From positions 62,001-126,000 of the forward strand of contig NZ_JAKEVY010000002.1 in assembly GCF_021491375.1 (NCBI RefSeq): 64,000 nucleotides of DNA. The letters are read 5' to 3'. Shown here one piece after another: positions 42,544 to 51,891 of this stretch. The notes beneath the pieces were generated by a model. It saw nothing but the letters and a program-made list of their open reading frames with translations, did no database searches and was not told where the DNA came from. The stretch's first letter is position 1, and each line of letters starts with the position of its first letter. Made by a program: the position numbers and the translations under genes. This DNA is from Flavihumibacter fluminis. Lineage in GTDB: Bacteria; Bacteroidota; Bacteroidia; Chitinophagales; Chitinophagaceae.

Positions 42544-43911
42544 ATGCCGATTACTTCCATCAATCCTGCAACGGGTCAGCCGATTCAATCCTACACAGAG
42601 CATAGTCCGCAGCAGGTGCAGGAGAAAATAGCACAAACGCAGGAAGCCTGGAAAGCATGGCGACTAACATCTATGTCTACCCGCACTGCAAAGCTTCGGC
42701 AACTGGCAACGGTACTGCGCAACCGAAAACAGCAGTTGGCAGCATTGATGGCGTTGGAAATGGGAAAGCCTGTCAAACAGGGATTGGCAGAAGTAGAAAA
42801 ATGCGCGCGTTGTAGTGAGTACTATGCGGAACATGCAGGCGCGCATTTACAAGATCAGTTGATCCCTACGGAAGCCAGCAAATCCTATGTGAGTTTTCAG
42901 CCCCTTGGTATTGTATTTGCCATCATGCCCTGGAACTTCCCGCTCTGGCAGGTGATCCGTTTTTTGGCACCAGCCCTGGCTGCAGGCAATGCGGCCCTGC
43001 TCAAACATGCCTCCAATGTGCCGGGCTGTGCTATTGCGATTGAAGAAATGGTATTGGAAGCCGGTTTTCCACAGTTTATCTTTCAAACCCTGCTCATCAG
43101 CAGCAAACAGGTAAATGCCGTGCTGGAACATCCCTACGTGATGGCTGCTACCCTAACCGGCAGTTCGCCGGCAGGTAAGGAGGTGGCGCAAAAAGCGGGC
43201 TCTTTGCTCAAGAAAGTAGTACTTGAATTGGGAGGCAGTGATCCCTATACCATTCTTGCAGATGCCGACCTCGAAGCAGCTGCTGAAGCCTGTGTAAACA
43301 GTCGCCTTATTAACAGCGGGCAGTCCTGCATTGCCGCCAAACGATTTATTGTGGAGGCGCCCATCGTGGAAGCATTCACCGGGTTGATGCTTCAAAAAAT
43401 GAAAGCCAAAAATATGGGTGACCCCTTGGACGAAACAACTGATATTGGTCCGCAGGCCCGTGCGGATCTCAGAGAGGAGCTGCATGAGCAGGTGCAGCAA
43501 TCCATTGCAAAGGGCGCTGTTTGTTTATTGGGTGGTGAAATCCCTCCTGGCAAGCATGCTTTCTATCCGCCAACCCTGCTTACCAATGTGCGGCCCGGTA
43601 TGCCGGCGTATGAGGAGGAATTGTTTGGTCCGGTTGCTGCCATCATCAGGGCAAGTGATGAAGCCGAGGCCATTGCAATCGCCAATGATACCGAGTTTGG
43701 TTTAGGTTCCGCCATTTTCACCAGGGATCTTGAAAAAGGAGAGCGCATCGCCCGAAATGAATTGCAATCCGGCTCCAGTTTTGTGAACCAGCTGGTGCAG
43801 TCTGATTCCCGGCTTCCTTTTGGCGGGATTAAAACTTCAGGTTTTGGAAGAGAACTCGGTATGTTTGGCATTCATGAATTCGTGAATATCAAAACGATCT
43901 CTATTAAGTAA
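42544..43911 (+). CDS. NAD(P)-dependent aldehyde dehydrogenase, succinate-semialdehyde type
   Basis: 455 residues. Catalytic Cys262 in NSGQSCIAAKR and general base Glu228 in LELGGSDP; cofactor region MPWNFPLWQ and TGSSPAGKEV. The short N-terminus (MPITSINPATGQPIQSY) and the GGIKTSGFGRELG end fit the GabD/SSADH branch. A frame opening at 42439 runs inside the previous gene and is not used. The LacI-like regulator is 17 bases downstream and may be in the same transcript. Confidence 0.92.
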   Translation: MPITSINPATGQPIQSYTEHSPQQVQEKIAQTQEAWKAWRLTSMSTRTAKLRQLATVLRNRKQQLAALMALEMGKPVKQGLAEVEKCARCSEYYAEHAGAHLQDQLIPTEASKSYVSFQPLGIVFAIMPWNFPLWQVIRFLAPALAAGNAALLKHASNVPGCAIAIEEMVLEAGFPQFIFQTLLISSKQVNAVLEHPYVMAATLTGSSPAGKEVAQKAGSLLKKVVLELGGSDPYTILADADLEAAAEACVNSRLINSGQSCIAAKRFIVEAPIVEAFTGLMLQKMKAKNMGDPLDETTDIGPQARADLREELHEQVQQSIAKGAVCLLGGEIPPGKHAFYPPTLLTNVRPGMPAYEEELFGPVAAIIRASDEAEAIAIANDTEFGLGSAIFTRDLEKGERIARNELQSGSSFVNQLVQSDSRLPFGGIKTSGFGRELGMFGIHEFVNIKTISIK

Positions 43912-43928
43912 TTTTAGCACTAATTACC

Positions 43929-44984
43929 ATGGCAGAAGATAAAGAAGTCACGATTTACGATATTGCCAAACACCTGAATCTCTCCGCGGCTACAGTTAGT
44001 CGGGGTTTGAAAGGCAGTTCGCTGATTAATAAGAATACCCGGAAAAAAATCCAGGATGCTGCCAAGGCGCTGGGTTATCGCTCCAATACTTTTGCCAGTA
44101 ACCTGCGCAGTAAACAGAGTCTGACATTGGGGGTGCTTACTCCCCGGTTGAACAGTCATTTTGTATCTGCTGCGCTTGCCGGCATGGAGGATGTAGCCAG
44201 TAAGGAAGGCTATCGCCTGATCATTTCCCAATCGCTTGAAGAGGTGGAGAAGGAGAAGCTGAATGCGCAGAACATGTTCAATAACCGGGTAGACGGACTC
44301 CTGGTTTCACTGGCTGCCAACACCGAGAGCCTGGAACATTTCGAACCTTTTTTCAACAGACGGATTCCGGTTGTATTTTTTGACCGGGTGGCCAATCACC
44401 CGGATAGTATTTCTGTTGTAATTGATAATTATACTGCGGCCTATAATGTTACCAAACACCTGATAGAGCAGGGCTGCACCCGGATTATGCACCTCGGCGG
44501 CAACCTGTTGCGCAATGTGTACAGTGATCGCCTGAGAGGGTTTAAAGATGCGCTGAAGGAGCACGATCTGCCCCTGCCGGCGAAATTCCACCAGGTGAGT
44601 AATCTCTCCAGTGAAGCGGGCACCCAGGCTGCTGAATGGATTCTTTCTTTGCCTCCGGATAAACGTCCCGATGCGGTATTCTCAGCCAATGATACTGCCG
44701 CGGTTTTCTGCATGCTGCGGTTAAAAGCAGCCGGCATAAAAATTCCGGAACAGATCGCATTTGCGGGCTTTAATAATGATCCGATCAGCCTGGTGATTGA
44801 ACCAAATCTGACGACGGTGGATTATTCCGGTTATAATATCGGGCAAACAGCTGCCAAGAACCTGATCAATCACCTGAAGGGGGTGATTGATATTTTTATG
44901 ACGGATGCGATTTCTTTGCGGGCAGAACTTATTGTTCGGGCGTCGTCGATGAGGAAAACGTCAGACGTCAGACGTGAGAAGTGA
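43929..44984 (+). CDS. LacI-family transcription regulator
   Basis: 351 residues. N-terminal LacI helix-turn-helix (VTIYDIAKHLNLSAATVSRGLKGSSLINKNTRKKIQDAAKALGYRSN, about 7-53) followed by a periplasmic-binding-protein-like sensor domain (LTLGVLTPRLNSHFVSAALAGMEDVA ... DAVFSANDTAAVFCMLRLKAAG). Effector unknown, probably a sugar. The last nine or so residues (KTSDVRREK) and the stop are encoded by a four-heptamer element at 44958-44985, so the natural C-terminus has been replaced or extended by repeat DNA. Confidence 0.9.
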   Translation: MAEDKEVTIYDIAKHLNLSAATVSRGLKGSSLINKNTRKKIQDAAKALGYRSNTFASNLRSKQSLTLGVLTPRLNSHFVSAALAGMEDVASKEGYRLIISQSLEEVEKEKLNAQNMFNNRVDGLLVSLAANTESLEHFEPFFNRRIPVVFFDRVANHPDSISVVIDNYTAAYNVTKHLIEQGCTRIMHLGGNLLRNVYSDRLRGFKDALKEHDLPLPAKFHQVSNLSSEAGTQAAEWILSLPPDKRPDAVFSANDTAAVFCMLRLKAAGIKIPEQIAFAGFNNDPISLVIEPNLTTVDYSGYNIGQTAAKNLINHLKGVIDIFMTDAISLRAELIVRASSMRKTSDVRREK

Positions 44985-44985
44985 G
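44958..44985 (-). repeat. Four-heptamer element, copy 7
   Basis: ACGTCAG, ACGTCAG, ACGTGAG, AAGTGAG on the plus strand. Its last unit supplies the TGA of the LacI-family gene (44982-44984). Unit order differs: AAGTGAG is at the other end compared with copies 4 and 5. Confidence 0.78.
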
Positions 44986-45030
44986 AAAGGAGAATGGAGG
45001 CGGGAGACGGGAGACGGGAGGAGGGAAGCC
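44986..45030. repeat. Purine-rich tract with GGGAGAC repeats
   Basis: Directly after heptamer copy 7: AAAGGAGAATGGAGG, then CGGGAGA twice and GGGAGGAGGG. It resembles the tract at 1-80. Confidence 0.6.
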
Positions 45031-45114
45031 AGAAAAAAACATTTTCAGTAGAAAGTACCGGGAAAAATATAAATTCGACAAACTCGTTAAAGAGTTGGCT
45101 CCGGATTAGTTTAT

Positions 45115-47637
45115 ATGAAACCTGGTTTTGTTTTCCATAAAGGGTACCTGCTGTTAGTAGGCTCCATCATCCTGATCGCTTTGGGAGCCAATATCTATTT
45201 CAAGAACCGGCAAAACCAACCGGCTATTAGCCGGCAGTTGGTTGCCAATGAACAAAAGTCCAGGGCGCTGCTGGAACTGGATATGCTCCAGTTAAAAGCG
45301 TTAAGAGATAAGCGCGGTTTCCAGATCAATCAGGCAGATTACATGCTGTCTTCTTACCAGGAGATAAAAAAAGAATCTTTTACTTTAATCGGCCAAATTG
45401 AAGATCAATTTCAGGAAGACACGCTGCTTGGCAGGGTGAATGAGCTCCTGCAGGTAACCAAAAAGCGATTTGAAGATTGGGATCAGCAATTGAATGCAAT
45501 TGCCAACTTGTCTCCGGAGGCAGCGCAAAAAAAACTTGCTGAAAATTACCAGGCCAACAAACATCTGGCTGAGCAATGGGAGGCACAATTTGGCACCATT
45601 CAAACTATGTTAACGGATAGAAATAAGGAACTATCCAAACGTTTCGAGGAGTTGATCAGTGAGAATAACAGGAGCTTTATCCTCCTGTTATTGTTGGCTG
45701 TGGGTTTACTTAGCCTGTCTTTCTTTGCCATCCGAAAACAGGATAGCCTCCAACAAGAGCATGAAGCCACACTAAAGATCAATAAAGCAGTGCGTGCCAG
45801 CCAGCAGGAGTTCAGTTCCGCCTTTGAATATGCTTCTATTGGTATGGCACTGGTAAGCCTGGATGGAAAATTTACAAGAGTCAACAGTAGCTTGTGTAAA
45901 CTATTGGGGTATACTGCGGAGGAACTTAAAGGAATGACCTTCCAGGAAATCACCCATCCGGATGATTTGGATACGGATCTGGAATATGTGAAGCAGATGT
46001 TATCCGGGGAAATTGATTCCTATTCTATGGAAAAGCGTTATTTCCATAAAGACGGCAGCATTATCTGGATCAATTTGAGTGGATCAAAAGTAAAGGATGC
46101 AGAAGGCAAGCCTTTGTATTTTATTGCCCAGATTGAAAACATCACCGAGTGGAAAAAAGTACAAACAGAACTGGTTCAGCAAAAGGATCGCATTTCCAAT
46201 ATTCTCGAAGGAACACATGCGGGTACCTGGGAGTGGAATGTTAAAACTGGCGAGACTCGCTTTAATGAAGTGTGGGCAGAGCTCATTGGTTATACACTGG
46301 AAGAATTACAGCCCATCAATATTGATACCTGGTCAAAATATGTGCACCCGGATGACCTGGCTGAATCAGATAGAAGATTAAAGGCCTGCTTCAATCGGGA
46401 GGTGGATTTTTATGAGTGCGAGGGCAGAATGAAACATAAAGACGGACACTATGTATGGGTGTTGGATAGAGGAAAAGTGATGAGCTGGACAGCAGATGGA
46501 AAACCGCTCTGGATGTCTGGTACTCACCTGGATATCTCCCAATCCAAGCAACTGGAACTTCAACTCGCCGAAAATGAAGCCAAGATCCGCGGTATTTTCA
46601 ATTCCACCTTTCAATTTATTGGATTCCTGAAACTGGATGGCGAACTCATGGAAGCCAATCAGACCGCACTTGATTTTGCCGGAATCACTGTTAATGATGT
46701 AAAGGGAAAGAAGTTCTGGGATTGCTACTGGTGGCAGAAGGATGAGCAGACAAAAATTGACCTGCAGCATGCCATCACCAGGGCTGCAGCAGGAGAAACG
46801 GTGGTATACGAAGTGGAAGTGCTTGGCCTTAATAAGCAAATCAGTACGATCCTGTTTAGCCTGAAACCACTTTTTGATGCAAGCGGTAAAGTGGTGGCTA
46901 TTATTCCCGAGGGGCGCCCTATTGATGAAATTGTGCAGGCCCGCCATCTACTGGAACAGAAGAATGAAGAGTTGGAACAGTTTGCATCCATCGCAGCACA
47001 TGATTTGAAAGAGCCCTTACGCATGGTGGGTAATTTTATGAGTTTGCTAAAGGCAAAGCATTCTTCGCAATTGGATAGCACGGCACTCAAATATGTTGAT
47101 TTTGCCATTAATGGTTCGCAGCGAATGAGCCAACTGATTAATGATTTGCTGGATTACGCAAAAGTGGGAAGTGAACAGGTACCCTTTGACTCCATTGATC
47201 CGGAACCCATGCTGCTGGATATTCTCTCCTTAAATGACTCTTTAATTACGGAGAAAGGAGTTAAAATCAGCTGGTCTAATCTGCCCAATTTCAGGGGACA
47301 ACAAACAGCCATCAAATTATTGTTCCAGAATCTGATCATGAATGGCATCAAATACCAGGAACCGGATAATGCGCCTGTTATTCATATCACAGGAAAAGAA
47401 TTGGCAGATTGCTGGTTGTTCAGCGTCGAAGACAATGGCATCGGTATTCCGGCACAATACCATGAAAAGATTTTCCAGGTATTCAGTCGATTGCATTCAA
47501 AGGACAAATACGGCGGAACCGGAATGGGGCTTGCTACCTGTAAAAAAATTGTTACCATTCATGGTGGCAGAATATGGGTAGAATCAAAAGAAGGAGAGGG
47601 CAGTTGTTTTCATTTTACGATAAGTAAATCGGTATAA
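45115..47637 (+). CDS. Multi-PAS sensor histidine kinase
   Basis: 840 residues. Two membrane spans (about 9-27 and 187-205) enclose a helical CHASE3-like periplasmic domain; then three PAS domains (about 235-350, 365-480, 490-610), with PAC-type ends such as RYFHKDGSIIWINLSGSKVKDAEGKPLYFIAQIENITE. The HisKA box has His629 in IAAHDLKEPLRM, and the ATPase domain has NLIMNGIKY, EDNGIGIP and YGGTGMGLATCKKIV. No response regulator is adjacent, so it is an orphan kinase. The signal is unknown. Confidence 0.93.
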   Translation: MKPGFVFHKGYLLLVGSIILIALGANIYFKNRQNQPAISRQLVANEQKSRALLELDMLQLKALRDKRGFQINQADYMLSSYQEIKKESFTLIGQIEDQFQEDTLLGRVNELLQVTKKRFEDWDQQLNAIANLSPEAAQKKLAENYQANKHLAEQWEAQFGTIQTMLTDRNKELSKRFEELISENNRSFILLLLLAVGLLSLSFFAIRKQDSLQQEHEATLKINKAVRASQQEFSSAFEYASIGMALVSLDGKFTRVNSSLCKLLGYTAEELKGMTFQEITHPDDLDTDLEYVKQMLSGEIDSYSMEKRYFHKDGSIIWINLSGSKVKDAEGKPLYFIAQIENITEWKKVQTELVQQKDRISNILEGTHAGTWEWNVKTGETRFNEVWAELIGYTLEELQPINIDTWSKYVHPDDLAESDRRLKACFNREVDFYECEGRMKHKDGHYVWVLDRGKVMSWTADGKPLWMSGTHLDISQSKQLELQLAENEAKIRGIFNSTFQFIGFLKLDGELMEANQTALDFAGITVNDVKGKKFWDCYWWQKDEQTKIDLQHAITRAAAGETVVYEVEVLGLNKQISTILFSLKPLFDASGKVVAIIPEGRPIDEIVQARHLLEQKNEELEQFASIAAHDLKEPLRMVGNFMSLLKAKHSSQLDSTALKYVDFAINGSQRMSQLINDLLDYAKVGSEQVPFDSIDPEPMLLDILSLNDSLITEKGVKISWSNLPNFRGQQTAIKLLFQNLIMNGIKYQEPDNAPVIHITGKELADCWLFSVEDNGIGIPAQYHEKIFQVFSRLHSKDKYGGTGMGLATCKKIVTIHGGRIWVESKEGEGSCFHFTISKSV

Positions 47638-47675
47638 ACAAAAGCTGTATTTTCATCCCGGAAAATTCAACGGAT

Positions 47676-48062
47676 ATGAAAACCACAGATCTCCAAACTT
47701 ATCTGGAAGACCTGGAGCATCCGCTCAAACAGGAAATACTGGAATTGCGTGAAATTATTCTGGAAGCGAATAAAAATCTCACGGAGCATATCAAATGGAA
47801 TGCGCCCAGTTATTGCATCAACGGTGAAGACCGGGTAACCTTCAATCTCCGCGCTAAGGATAAGGTCCGGCTGGTATTTCATTGTGGTGTAAAAATCAAA
47901 GCCCGCAAATTAAAAGGCAAAATCAGTTCAGATACCCAGCAGTGGCTGGAATGGGCTGCTGAGGATCGGGCATTGCTTTCCTTTAGCGATATGATTGAAA
48001 TTATGCAGAAAAAAAAGACCATTCAGCAGATCATCAACGAGTGGATCAAACTAACTTCCTGA
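47676..48062 (+). CDS. DUF1801 domain protein
   Basis: 128 residues matching the YdhG-like DUF1801 family: LEDLEHPLKQEILELREIILEANKNLTEHIKWNAPSYCINGEDRVTFNLRAKDKVRLVFHCGVKIK. Small cytoplasmic protein of unknown function. Ten bases before the DUF819 gene on the same strand. Confidence 0.87.
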   Translation: MKTTDLQTYLEDLEHPLKQEILELREIILEANKNLTEHIKWNAPSYCINGEDRVTFNLRAKDKVRLVFHCGVKIKARKLKGKISSDTQQWLEWAAEDRALLSFSDMIEIMQKKKTIQQIINEWIKLTS

Positions 48063-48071
48063 TACCAGCCT

Positions 48072-49328
48072 ATGAAACAGACTCCTCTGATCAGCAATGA
48101 TGCGGTTGTTTTTGGCATTTTGATGGGCCTGCTGGCACTGGTTTTTTATACTTCCAAATTGGAGCATAAAGGCTTTAAGAAGTTTTACAGTGTGGTTCCG
48201 GCTTTACTGCTCTGTTATTTTATTCCGGCTTTGCTGAATACGTTTGGAGTTATTTCCGGAGAACAATCAGCCTTGTATCCAATGGCTTCAAGGTACCTGC
48301 TGCCGGCCAGCCTGGTGCTGCTTACCATTGGTATTGATATTAAAAGTTTGCGTCGGCTCGGAGGCAAATCTATCCTGATCTTTTTTGCCGGCACAATAGG
48401 TGTAATCCTGGGCGGACCGATTGCCATGGCTATTACAGGAGTTCTCTTTCCGGATTCACTCTATTTTGAAGGGGAGGAAACCTGGCGCGGATTGGCCACT
48501 ATTGCAGGCAGCTGGATCGGCGGAGGAGCCAACCAGGCGGCGATGCTGGAAGTATTTGGTTCCGGTAAATCCTTATTCGGACAAATGATTGCAGTAGATG
48601 TGCTGATCGGAAATATCTGGACCGGTGTGCTGCTTTTTGGAATCACGAGGAATAAAGCAATCAACAAATGGCTGAGTGCGGATGATAGTTCAATCGTAGA
48701 ATTGGAGCAGCGCGTGGAGCAAATAAAACTGGAACAGGGAGCCATGAAATCTGGTGTGAGTCCCTGGATCCAGGTGCTGGGAGTTGCTTTTGCCTTTACT
48801 GCGATTTCACACCTGGGAGGTGATTGGCTGGCCCCCTGGTTTGCTGCCAATTATCCTGCCTCTGCGAGTTACAGTCTCACCAGTACCTTTTTCTGGATTG
48901 TAATCATTGCCACTACGCTGGGTATGGTTGCTTCGTTTACCCCACTCCGTAAGCTGGAAAATTCAGGCGCTTCTGATATCGGAACTGTTTTTCTGTATGT
49001 GCTCGTTGCTACCATTGGTATGAATATGAACCTGAAGGCATTGGTAAACAGTCCGGTTTTCTTCCTAACCGGTATCATCTGGATGCTGGTTCATATCACG
49101 GTCCTGTTGTTGGTTGCCCGCTGGATTAAAGCACCCTATTTCTTTGTGGCCGTTGGAAGCCAGGCCAATATCGGGGGCGCTGCTTCTGCACCCGTGGTAG
49201 CCGGTTTTTTCAATAAGTTCCTGGCACCGGTAGGGGTGTTGCTGGCGGTTCTGGGATATGCGGTGGGTACCTATGGTGCTTATATCTGCGGCTTATTGAT
49301 GCAGGCAGTTTTTCATTTTCTGCGATAG
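48072..49328 (+). CDS. DUF819 family membrane protein
   Basis: 418 residues, about ten or eleven hydrophobic segments. Diagnostic stretches are SRYLLPASLVLLTIGIDIKSLRRLGGKSILIFFAGTIGVILGGPIA, GSWIGGGANQAAMLEVFG and the late VGSQANIGGAASAPVVAGFF. A transporter-like fold in which the two GGxAN/GGAAS loops resemble keto-acid or citrate carriers; the substrate is unknown. It overlaps the convergent P-type ATPase by 16 bases. Confidence 0.9.
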   Translation: MKQTPLISNDAVVFGILMGLLALVFYTSKLEHKGFKKFYSVVPALLLCYFIPALLNTFGVISGEQSALYPMASRYLLPASLVLLTIGIDIKSLRRLGGKSILIFFAGTIGVILGGPIAMAITGVLFPDSLYFEGEETWRGLATIAGSWIGGGANQAAMLEVFGSGKSLFGQMIAVDVLIGNIWTGVLLFGITRNKAINKWLSADDSSIVELEQRVEQIKLEQGAMKSGVSPWIQVLGVAFAFTAISHLGGDWLAPWFAANYPASASYSLTSTFFWIVIIATTLGMVASFTPLRKLENSGASDIGTVFLYVLVATIGMNMNLKALVNSPVFFLTGIIWMLVHITVLLLVARWIKAPYFFVAVGSQANIGGAASAPVVAGFFNKFLAPVGVLLAVLGYAVGTYGAYICGLLMQAVFHFLR

Positions 49329-51886
49329 TATCTGTTGCGGATCCATTTCTCCAATTCCACTGCATGAAAGATAATCGCGGCAAGACCGATACAGATCAGT
49401 AAATCCTGCAGGCTCAATGGCGCGGTTTTGAAAATCTTGTTCGCAAAAGGCAGATAGATCACTCCCAGCTGAATGATAAAGGTTCCTACTACTGCAATTG
49501 CCAGGGAAGGATTCGAGAACAATCCTTTTTTGTAAATGAAAGTATGATCACTTCGGATGGCGAGTACATGTCCCAATTGGGCAAGTGATAAAACAGTAAA
49601 CACCATCGTCTGCCAGTTTTCGTGATTGGTATTAATAGCCCAGGCCTGTGTGCCAAGGGTTACTACAGCCATTAAGAGTCCCACCCACACGATATGATAA
49701 CCTGTTCCTTCGGAGAATAATCCTTCATCTGTTCTCCGGGGTGGACGTTGCATGATATCATCCTCGGCTTTTTCGGCACTCAGTGCAAGTCCGGGTAATC
49801 CATCTGTTACAAGATTGATCCACAAAATATGAATGGGAAGCAGAGGGATTGGCATCCCTAATAAAGGCGCCATAAAGATGGTCCAGATTTCCGCCCCATT
49901 ACAGGTCATAATGTACTTAACGAATTTCCGGATATTGTCATAAATACGCCGGCCTTCTTTTACTGCTTTTACAATGGTGGTGAAATTATCATCCAGCAGG
50001 ATCATATGAGCAGCTTCCTTGCTTACATCTGTACCTGTGATGCCCATGGCCACTCCAATATTGGAGGATTTCAGAGAGGGCGCATCATTGACGCCATCAC
50101 CGGTCATCGCAACAAAATGATGTTTGCGCTGGAGTGATTGAACAATGTTTAATTTTTGTTCTGGTGAAACCCTTGCATACACTTTAATTCGTTCCACTTT
50201 CTGATCCAGTTCTGCTTCTGTTAATGCTGCCAGTTCTCTTCCATTCACCACCAATTCATCTTTTTCCAGCAAACCAATTTCACGGGCGATGGCTGCAGCT
50301 GTTTCGGGATGATCTCCCGTAATCATAACAGGCTGTATGCCGGCGGTTTTACAGGCTTTGATTGCATCTTTTACTTCTTCCCTTGGAGGATCAATCATGC
50401 CTGCCATGCCTGCTGGATGCAATTCGGTTTCCACCTGATCGTAATCGAATGGTTCCGGTAACTGATCAACTAACCGGTATGCATAGGCGATTACTCGTTT
50501 GCCTTCTTTGGCCATGCGACTGGCTTCCTGCAGCCAGGGGCCTGGATCATAGGATTTCTCCAGTCTTTGTGCAATGGATTCCGAAGCGCCTTTTGAAATC
50601 AGGAGGTATTGATTTTCCCACCTGTGTACCGTGGTCATACATTTGCGATCTGAATCAAAGGGCAATTCAGCAACCCTGGGCAGTATTTCCTGCAATTGAT
50701 GATAAAGCGCTTCTCCTTTGTTTTTATAAATGTATTCAACGAGTGCGATTTCTGTAGGATCCCCAATCCAGTTATTATCAGCTGCTTTTTTTACATCCTG
50801 ATTAACGGCCATACAGGTTTCGAGTAAGCCTGCTGGTAAGTTCGGTTCTTCCTTACCGTTATAGGGCACTGTTTCCACTACCGTCATCTTGTTCTGGGTA
50901 AGGGTTCCGGTTTTATCGGAACAGATGAACGTAACAGAGCCCAGGGTTTCTACAGCTGGCAGTTTGCGGATCAGCGCATTTTTGGCAACCAGTCGTTTGG
51001 CGCCTCTTGCCAGGGCAATAGTGATCAGGGCTGGCAATGCTTCCGGAATAGCAGCTACTGCCAGGGAGATGGCAACCAGCAACATGGATACAGGTTCTTC
51101 GCCGCGGAGTAAGCCAACAACAAACAGGGCAACACAGATGAGCAGAATCAGATAGGAGAGTTTTTTGCCGAATTCATTCATGCGTTTCTGCAGCGGTGTT
51201 AATGCATCTCCTGTTTGCAGCATCCCGGCAATTTTTCCGATTTCTGTCTGCATACCGGTAGCCACTGCTATACCTACACCACGCCCCGCACTCACCTGGG
51301 TTCCTTTATACGCCATATTGACCCGGTCGCCCAGGCTGCTATCGGCTTCCTCCAGGGGTTTATGGATCTTATCAATTGGAATCGATTCTCCGGTAAGAGA
51401 GGATTCCTCAATCCGGAGACTGTGTACTTCCAGCAGGCGCATATCCGCCGGCACCAGGTTACCTGCTTCGAGTACAACCAGGTCGCCGGGTACGATTTCT
51501 TTGGAAGAAAGCTGTTCCGGTTTTCGGTTGCGGATTACTGTTGCCTGCGGAGTGGCGAGCTGGCTTAATGCGTCCATGGCTTTTTCTGCCCGGTATTCCT
51601 GAACAAATCCCATGATCGCATTCAGCAGTACGATGATCAGGATGATGATGGTATCGGTGAGATCACCAGCAATTCCTGATATAATCGCAGCGGCTATCAG
51701 TACCAGGATCATGAAATCATTGAATTGATTCAGGAAAAGCAACCAGGCCGGCTTCTTCTTTTTCTCCTGCAGGAGATTCCATCCAAACTGCGCCCTTTTT
51801 TGCTCAACAGCTGAATTGTCCAGTCCAGCTTCCGAGCTGTTTAACTCAGCGAGAACTGTTTCAATTGATTTGGTATGCCAGTTCAT
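49313..51886 (-). CDS. P-type Ca2+-transporting ATPase (P2 type)
   Basis: 857 residues. The phosphorylation site is Asp324 in ICSDKTGTLTQNK, the actuator loop is SSLTGES (162-168), the hinge is MTGDGVNDAPSLK, and the fourth-span PEALPALIT (281-289) carries the Glu of the calcium site as in SERCA PEGLPA. N- and C-terminal cation ATPase domains are complete. It pumps Ca2+ (or a similar cation) out of the cytoplasm. The exchanger gene is six bases upstream on the same strand, so the pair works together. Confidence 0.93.
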   Translation of the reverse strand: MNWHTKSIETVLAELNSSEAGLDNSAVEQKRAQFGWNLLQEKKKKPAWLLFLNQFNDFMILVLIAAAIISGIAGDLTDTIIILIIVLLNAIMGFVQEYRAEKAMDALSQLATPQATVIRNRKPEQLSSKEIVPGDLVVLEAGNLVPADMRLLEVHSLRIEESSLTGESIPIDKIHKPLEEADSSLGDRVNMAYKGTQVSAGRGVGIAVATGMQTEIGKIAGMLQTGDALTPLQKRMNEFGKKLSYLILLICVALFVVGLLRGEEPVSMLLVAISLAVAAIPEALPALITIALARGAKRLVAKNALIRKLPAVETLGSVTFICSDKTGTLTQNKMTVVETVPYNGKEEPNLPAGLLETCMAVNQDVKKAADNNWIGDPTEIALVEYIYKNKGEALYHQLQEILPRVAELPFDSDRKCMTTVHRWENQYLLISKGASESIAQRLEKSYDPGPWLQEASRMAKEGKRVIAYAYRLVDQLPEPFDYDQVETELHPAGMAGMIDPPREEVKDAIKACKTAGIQPVMITGDHPETAAAIAREIGLLEKDELVVNGRELAALTEAELDQKVERIKVYARVSPEQKLNIVQSLQRKHHFVAMTGDGVNDAPSLKSSNIGVAMGITGTDVSKEAAHMILLDDNFTTIVKAVKEGRRIYDNIRKFVKYIMTCNGAEIWTIFMAPLLGMPIPLLPIHILWINLVTDGLPGLALSAEKAEDDIMQRPPRRTDEGLFSEGTGYHIVWVGLLMAVVTLGTQAWAINTNHENWQTMVFTVLSLAQLGHVLAIRSDHTFIYKKGLFSNPSLAIAVVGTFIIQLGVIYLPFANKIFKTAPLSLQDLLICIGLAAIIFHAVELEKWIRNRYYRRK

Positions 51887-51891
51887 TGTAA

